Positions 22,798 to 27,295 of a stretch of DNA of 27,295 nt are shown piece after piece (positions within the stretch are counted from its first letter, which is position 1; every line of letters begins with the position of its first letter). Source of the DNA: a bacterium (GTDB lineage: Bacteria > Dependentiae > Babeliae > Babeliales > UASB340); NCBI GenBank assembly GCA_030630075.1, contig DAOVNS010000010.1, positions 1 to 27,295 on the forward strand, given 5' to 3'. The notes under the pieces are model-generated. The model was not told the origin of the DNA and made no database searches. It saw nothing but the letters and a program-made list of their open reading frames with translations. A program made the translations under genes and the position numbers.

Positions 22798-24230
22798 GAG
22801 TTCTTTTTTTATCTATAAATAATATATGGCAACCACATTTTGAAACAGAATTGGAATTAATGCTTGATCACCTTGAAAAAGGAGATGATGTTTATGTTTT
22901 GACTTGTAATAAATCCTTGTTTTCTTGTGTCTCTAATCCTGAAAAGGCAAAACTTGGTTGTTTGAAGTGTAGGTCTAGATTTTGGAATGGTTTGAAGAGG
23001 ATTGGTTTATCTAAAGGTAATGTAATAAATTTAAAAAGGAAAGTTAGTAGAAATGTTATTGACAGCTTGCCCTTTGAATTTAAAAATATTGAAGAATTAA
23101 AAAAATTTGAATTATTTGGAATAGATTTTGGATTAGCGGTAGCATCAACTTTGATTTCTGAATTGAGAGATCATAGATTTGATACTTTGGCATATAAAGA
23201 TAAAATTTATAAAAGTTTGAAATCAGCATTGTTGATTTATGAATCCGTTTTGGATGCCTTACGGCATTATACTCCTGATGTTTTTTATATTTTTAATGGA
23301 AGGTTTTCAGAGACTAAGCCGGCCGTGAGGATTAGCCAAAAATTAGGTATTACTTTTTATACCCATGAGAGAGGTGGGGATATTGACCGATTTTCTCTTT
23401 TTAAAAATCATTTTCCCCATAGCCGAGAGAATATGAAAAAAGAGATTAATTATTTGTGGGATAACTCTTGTTTGGCTAAAGATGAAAAACTAAAGATTGG
23501 CGAAAAGTGGTTTGCCGATCGAAAGCAGGGTGTAGAGCAGGGATGGTTTTCATATGTCACTGATCAGGGAAAAAAAACATTACCTGCAGGTTTTAATAAA
23601 TTAAAAAAGAATATAGTTTTTTTTAATTCTTCTGCTGATGAGTATGAGTCTTTTCCTGAATGGAATTCTTTAATTTACAACGATGAATTGGATGCGTGTT
23701 CCAAAATAATGGAGTCTTTTAAGCATAGAGATGATATTAAATTTTATTTAAGAGTGCATCCGAATTTGAAGGGATTGAATAATTCTCAAATTAAAGATTT
23801 AAAAAAATTAAATTCATTAGGATATAAAAATTTAAAAATTATTTGGCCAGAAGAATTAATTGATAGCTATGCATTAGTTGATGCATGTAATATGGTATTG
23901 GTTTTTTTATCTACAATTGGGGTGGAGGCTTGTTTTCGGAATAAACCATCAATTGTCTTGGGAAGAGCTTTGTATGAAGATTTAAATTGTTGTTATTTGC
24001 CTAAAAATCATGAGTCAGTTGTTAGTATGATTGATTCTGACTTAGCACCAAAGAATAAAAGTGGAGCATTGAAATATTCTTATTGGGCAGCAAGCAGGGG
24101 GGTTATATTTAAGTATTTTAAGCCCGAAGGTATTTTTAAAGGTAAGTTTTTAGGAGAAGAAATTAAATGGCAACTTTCTTTTTGGAATAGAATTTGTCTG
24201 AAACTTAATAGTTTAAAAAAGGGTTGTTAA
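22794..24230 (+). CDS. GT-B-like surface-polysaccharide protein, paralogue B (four-Cys N-terminus)
   Basis: A 478-residue homologue of the gene before it, starting within its stop codon (ATGA). The four cysteines occur at exactly the same positions (38, 45, 56, 59). The C-terminal blocks KFYLRVHPNLKGLNN, IIWPEELIDSYAL, FLSTIGVEACFRNKPSIVLG and YEDLNCCY also recur. The conserved RVHP His and GVE Glu suggest an active sugar transferase rather than a decayed copy. Substitution of FGST by FLST may reflect a different donor. The tandem pair probably arose by duplication, and the two copies may add successive or different sugars. Function is inferred from family-like motifs and context. Confidence 0.7.
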   Translation: MRVLFLSINNIWQPHFETELELMLDHLEKGDDVYVLTCNKSLFSCVSNPEKAKLGCLKCRSRFWNGLKRIGLSKGNVINLKRKVSRNVIDSLPFEFKNIEELKKFELFGIDFGLAVASTLISELRDHRFDTLAYKDKIYKSLKSALLIYESVLDALRHYTPDVFYIFNGRFSETKPAVRISQKLGITFYTHERGGDIDRFSLFKNHFPHSRENMKKEINYLWDNSCLAKDEKLKIGEKWFADRKQGVEQGWFSYVTDQGKKTLPAGFNKLKKNIVFFNSSADEYESFPEWNSLIYNDELDACSKIMESFKHRDDIKFYLRVHPNLKGLNNSQIKDLKKLNSLGYKNLKIIWPEELIDSYALVDACNMVLVFLSTIGVEACFRNKPSIVLGRALYEDLNCCYLPKNHESVVSMIDSDLAPKNKSGALKYSYWAASRGVIFKYFKPEGIFKGKFLGEEIKWQLSFWNRICLKLNSLKKGC

Positions 24231-24231
24231 T

Positions 24232-25230
24232 ATGAAAAATGATGAGGTTTTATTTGAAACTCCGATATTGTTTCTTATTTTTAATAGACCTAATAATGCT
24301 AATATTGTTTTTAATCAAATTCGAAAAATAAAGCCGTCTAAACTATTTGTAGCTGCTGATGGTCCAAGGAAGAATGTTGAAGAAGATTTACAAAAATGTT
24401 TAGAGACTAGAAAAATTTTGGAAAAAATAGATTGGGATTGTCAGGTTCAAACACTATTTCAAGATAAAAATCTTGGTTGTGGTTTGGCCGTTAGTAGAGC
24501 TATAAAATGGTTTTTTAACAATGTTGAAGAAGGTATTATTTTAGAAGATGACTGTGTTCCCAATTTGTCATTTTTTAAATTTTGTTCTTTTTGTTTAGAG
24601 AAATATAGATATAAAAAACACATAATGATGATAAGCGGCAATAGCTTTTTATTCGATGGGTTTAAATATAGTGAAGACTATTTTTTTTCAAATTCTTATA
24701 GTATATGGGGTTGGGCAACTTGGAGAAGAGCTTGGAATTCTTATGATTATCAGATTAATGATTGGAAAAATTTTAGAGAAAATAGAATAGCTGTTTTACG
24801 AAAAATATTTAAAAATTATGACTTAGTTAAATATTGGACCGAGTGTTTTGATAGTGTTATTAACAATAGGGTAGATACTTGGGATTACCAATGGTGTTAC
24901 AATTGTATTTTTAATGAAGGGGTGAGTGTTACTCCTATAGTTAATCTGGTTTCAAACATTGGTTTTATTGGAGCTCATGCTAATGGGGCATCATCTGTTT
25001 TAAATATTCCTACTAAAGAGATAGATTTAACAAAAATCAAAAAACCAAAAACATTGGATCTAAATGTTTATTTAAGTGAATTGGAGTACAAAAATCTGGG
25101 CGTTTTGAAGTCATATGGATACAAATATAAAATGTTTATTATGAGTAAACTAAGAAAAGTGTTTCATTTTTATAAAAACATTAGAATGCTTTTTGTTTTA
25201 TTTCAAATATGTTTTTTCTATAAAATTTAA
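24232..25230 (+). CDS. GT-A glycosyltransferase (GT2-like, hemolysin-activation-like)
   Basis: A 332-residue glycosyltransferase with a GT-A fold. ILFLIFNRPNNANIVFNQI begins the nucleotide-binding region; FVAADGPRKN follows, and Glu105-Asp106-Asp107 in IILEDDCVPN is the metal- and donor-binding acidic motif. The IWGWATWRRAW tryptophan-rich motif and DTWDYQW further on are typical of this uncharacterised subgroup in surface-polysaccharide clusters. It would use a nucleotide sugar on a membrane-bound acceptor, possibly associating with the membrane through its hydrophobic, basic C-terminus. It starts one base after the preceding stop. Sugar specificity is unknown. Confidence 0.8.
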   Translation: MKNDEVLFETPILFLIFNRPNNANIVFNQIRKIKPSKLFVAADGPRKNVEEDLQKCLETRKILEKIDWDCQVQTLFQDKNLGCGLAVSRAIKWFFNNVEEGIILEDDCVPNLSFFKFCSFCLEKYRYKKHIMMISGNSFLFDGFKYSEDYFFSNSYSIWGWATWRRAWNSYDYQINDWKNFRENRIAVLRKIFKNYDLVKYWTECFDSVINNRVDTWDYQWCYNCIFNEGVSVTPIVNLVSNIGFIGAHANGASSVLNIPTKEIDLTKIKKPKTLDLNVYLSELEYKNLGVLKSYGYKYKMFIMSKLRKVFHFYKNIRMLFVLFQICFFYKI

Positions 25231-25270
25231 TATTGTGTATGAAGAATATCATAATTAGTTGGTGGAAAAG

Positions 25271-26434
25271 ATGAATGTTGTAAAAAAAATAGTAAAAAGA
25301 TTCTTAAATCATTCTCAAAATAATGATGTCGTTACTATTTATCCTAAAACTAACAATATAAGAGGCAGGGTTTTATTTAGTTATTTACCATTCGCGCTGT
25401 TAGTAAAAGACGAAGATCCCATTTTCAATAGTCACAGCAATGTGTGGGAAAGTAGAGAGATTGCAAGAGTTTTTACAAGATTGGGTTATGTTGTAGATGC
25501 TATATCTTATGGAAATCATTCTTTTTTGCCCGTTCAAGATTATGATATTGTTTTTGATATTGATATAAATTTGCAGAGGCTTATGCCTTTTCTTAAAAAA
25601 GATTGCATTAAGATTTTGCATATGACGGGAAGTTATTCTAGATTTCAGAACCAAGCTGAAATGAAACGAGTGCAAGATCTTGAGAGACGTAAAAATGTTT
25701 TTTATACACCCAAAAGATTAGATAGTTTTTTGGAGCTTGTTGATAGATCATTGAATTTTTCAGATAAAATTTCATTGCTGGGCAATGATTTTGTACTTAA
25801 TACGTTTCCTAAAAATATTAAAGATAAAATGGTAAAAGTTCCTGTTTCGGCATCCAAATTAAATTTTGTAAAAGAATCGAGAACTTATGTTTCGAATGAG
25901 AGAGAGTTTTTGTGGTATTTTGGCGGAGGAGCGGTTCATAAAGGTCTGGATTTGGTTTTAGATGTGTTTCTCAAGAACAAGGATTTGAAGTTAAACATTG
26001 TAGGAAATGTAAAAAGTGAGAAAGATTTTTGGCAAGTTTTCGAAAAAGAATTAACAGATACTCCGAATATTTTTTATCATGGACATTTGCATCCAAGCAG
26101 CATTGAATTTGAAACAATAATAAAAAAGGTATTTTGTTTTATTGCCCCATCATGTAGTGAAGGCATTTCTCCTTCTGTTGCTACTTGTTTGCAGCTAGGT
26201 TTATTCCCGATTATAAGTAGGAATACGGGAGTTGATCTTCCTAGAGAGAATGGAATTTATTTAGAAAATTGTTCGATTGATGAAATAGAAAAAGTAGTAT
26301 CAGACGCGTATGCCATGCCCAGAAAAGATATTGAAGACCAAATATCTGAATGTCAAAAATACGCATTACAAAAATTTTCTAGGGACAATTTTTCAAAAGA
26401 AATGACAAGCTTTATTGTTGAAACAATTAGATAG
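25271..26434 (+). CDS. Glycosyltransferase family 4-like protein
   Basis: A GT-B protein of about 387 residues. The N-terminal half includes WESREIARVFTRLGYVVDAI, while FLWYFGGGAVHKGLDLVLDVF begins the donor-binding half, the place where GT4 enzymes show a G-(G)-x-x-KG motif. IAPSCSEGISPSVATCLQLGLFPI is the E-x7-E-type donor segment. The frame opens at TTG 25259 but ATG 25271 follows GGTGGA at 25261-25266, so I use the ATG. This is the last of the run of glycosyltransferases and probably adds one sugar to the repeat unit. The FYTPKRLDSFLELVDRSL segment in the middle is less typical. Confidence 0.75.
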   Translation: MNVVKKIVKRFLNHSQNNDVVTIYPKTNNIRGRVLFSYLPFALLVKDEDPIFNSHSNVWESREIARVFTRLGYVVDAISYGNHSFLPVQDYDIVFDIDINLQRLMPFLKKDCIKILHMTGSYSRFQNQAEMKRVQDLERRKNVFYTPKRLDSFLELVDRSLNFSDKISLLGNDFVLNTFPKNIKDKMVKVPVSASKLNFVKESRTYVSNEREFLWYFGGGAVHKGLDLVLDVFLKNKDLKLNIVGNVKSEKDFWQVFEKELTDTPNIFYHGHLHPSSIEFETIIKKVFCFIAPSCSEGISPSVATCLQLGLFPIISRNTGVDLPRENGIYLENCSIDEIEKVVSDAYAMPRKDIEDQISECQKYALQKFSRDNFSKEMTSFIVETIR

Positions 26435-26441
26435 GAAAGCT

Positions 26442-26459
26442 ATGAGTGTGATTTTATAA
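26442..26459 (+). CDS. Possible five-codon leader ORF coupled to the cupin gene
   Basis: An ATG at 26442 follows AGGAAAG (26433-26439) and gives the pentapeptide MSVIL; its TAA overlaps the ATG of the cupin (TAATG). The cupin lacks its own ribosome binding site nearby, so translation of this tiny frame could deliver ribosomes to it. This is a reading of spacing only; a chance ATG is equally possible. Confidence 0.3.
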   Translation: MSVIL

Positions 26460-26887
26460 TGATTGAAAAAATTTTTGTTAAAGAAGAGCTAATTGCGATT
26501 ATTGTGAGAAATAACTTTAAAGATGATGGAATATCATTTTTTACTCCTAATGATTTTTCTCAACAACTTGCTTTTATGAATCACAAAAAAGGGAAGGTGA
26601 TTCAACCTCATATTCATAATCCTGTTTCGCGAGAAGTTTTATTTACGCAAGAAGTATTGTTTATAAGAAAGGGGAAATTGCGAGTAGATTTTTACGATGA
26701 TCAAAAAAAATATTTCCAAAGTACAATTTTGAATCCAGGTGATGTAATTTTGTTAGCTTCGGGAGGACATGGTTTTGAGGTTTTAGAAGATCTTGAAATG
26801 TTTGAAGTAAAGCAGGGACCATACGCAGGAGATAAAGATAAGACTCGTTTTCAGGAAATAGAACAATCAAAAATATTGATGAAGTAG
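26459..26887 (+). CDS. Cupin-domain protein
   Basis: A 142-residue single-cupin protein. The metal-binding His pair is in VIQPHIHNPVSREVLFTQEVLFIRKGKLRVDF (first cupin motif with an inserted acidic strand), and GDVILLASGGHGFEV is the second motif with its His. Small cupins of this type often sit next to sugar aminotransferases in surface-polysaccharide loci, where they may isomerise or bind nucleotide sugars or act as accessory proteins; no catalytic role can be read here. It has no obvious ribosome binding site immediately upstream, apart from the possible leader frame. The next gene starts six bases after its stop. Confidence 0.8.
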   Translation: MIEKIFVKEELIAIIVRNNFKDDGISFFTPNDFSQQLAFMNHKKGKVIQPHIHNPVSREVLFTQEVLFIRKGKLRVDFYDDQKKYFQSTILNPGDVILLASGGHGFEVLEDLEMFEVKQGPYAGDKDKTRFQEIEQSKILMK

Positions 26888-26893
26888 CTTTGT

Positions 26894-27295
26894 ATGAATG
26901 AACTTTTATTAGAAAAAAATAAAAATTTTAAAAAAATCGTTAACTCATTTATTCCGGTTAATACTCCATTTTTAAATGGTAATGAAAAAAAGTATCTAAA
27001 TGAATGTATCGATACAGGTTGGATATCCTCCGAAGGTCCTTTTGTAACAAAGTTTGAAGAAAATTTTTCTTCGTATGTTGATAGAAAATTTGGAATAGCA
27101 GTTTGTAACGGTTCGGTTGCTTTAGATGTAGCAGTTAACGCTCTCGGTATAAAAAAGGGTGACGAAGTAATAATGCCAACCTTTACAATTATTTCTTGCG
27201 CAGCTGCAGTAGTAAGAGTTGGTGCAATTCCTGTTTTAGTTGATAGTGATCCAATTACTTGGAATATGGATATTAATCAGATAGAAGAAAAAATT
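26894..27295 (+). CDS. DegT/DnrJ/EryC1 aminotransferase, perosamine-synthase-like (3' truncated)
   Basis: The first 134 codons of a gene that runs off the right edge. The translation has FIPVNTPFLNGNEKKYL, ECIDTGWISSEGPFVTKFEE, the phosphate-binding CNGSVALDVAV, GDEVIMPTFTIISCAAAVV and DSDPITWNMDI, an arrangement typical of GDP-perosamine synthase and related C4 sugar aminotransferases. The PLP lysine lies beyond the window, so activity cannot be judged. It would aminate GDP-4-keto-6-deoxymannose, which would use the same intermediate as the GDP-fucose-synthase-like enzyme at the start of the locus. That link is inferred. Confidence 0.85.
   Translation, partial: MNELLLEKNKNFKKIVNSFIPVNTPFLNGNEKKYLNECIDTGWISSEGPFVTKFEENFSSYVDRKFGIAVCNGSVALDVAVNALGIKKGDEVIMPTFTIISCAAAVVRVGAIPVLVDSDPITWNMDINQIEEKI

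Noticed and set aside
1..27295. CRISPR arrays, tRNA or rRNA genes
   Set aside because: No regularly spaced direct repeats and no recognisable tRNA or rRNA sequence were seen on reading through; gaps between genes are too short for most of these.

Overview
This window is a very AT-rich (roughly 30% GC by eye), densely packed bacterial surface-polysaccharide locus. Nearly every gene is on the plus strand. Many neighbours are coupled by ATGA or TAATG overlaps, and the standard code with TGA as stop is used throughout. The lineage cannot be fixed from the sequence. The composition, tight packing and a GC-rich palindromic repeat would fit an uncultured, small-genome or host-associated bacterium, but that is an inference.

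Layout. (1) Positions 1-8286 hold the tail of a glycosyltransferase, UDP-glucose dehydrogenase, a 293-bp inverted-repeat element, a GT4 glycosyltransferase, an ABC exporter of the lipid-linked-glycan flippase type, a GDP-fucose-synthase-like reductase, and PseB and PseC, the first two enzymes of pseudaminic acid synthesis. (2) Positions 8283-12687 hold an aldo/keto reductase, an SpsF-type cytidylyltransferase, a glutamate-semialdehyde-type aminotransferase, a TIM-barrel sugar isomerase and a multi-pass membrane protein of unknown role. (3) One GNAT acetyltransferase lies on the minus strand at 12664-13218, followed by an intergenic region with a good sigma-70-like promoter. (4) Positions 13361-21249 hold pseudaminic acid synthase (PseI), then a run that looks like a dedicated acyl-group assembly line: pyruvate aldolase (DmpG-like), AMP-forming acid ligase, two-domain VOC protein, SAM methyltransferase, class I aminotransferase, metal-dependent cyclase/formamidase, stand-alone acyl carrier protein and AAC(3)-type N-acyltransferase. 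(5) Positions 21292-26434 hold two tandem paralogous GT-B-like proteins with a conserved four-cysteine N-terminus, a GT-A glycosyltransferase and another GT4 enzyme. (6) A cupin and the start of a perosamine-synthase-like aminotransferase run off the right edge.

Working model. PseB, PseC, an acetyltransferase (perhaps the minus-strand GNAT), PseI and the SpsF-type enzyme would make and CMP-activate a nonulosonic acid. No PseG hydrolase is visible. The ACP-centred block would build a non-acetyl acyl group, activate it on the ACP and pass it to an amino sugar through the AAC(3)-like transferase. The glycosyltransferases and ABC exporter would assemble and flip the glycan. The acyl-assembly block is the most unusual part of the window. 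Its individual enzyme families are clear, but its product is not known from the sequence.
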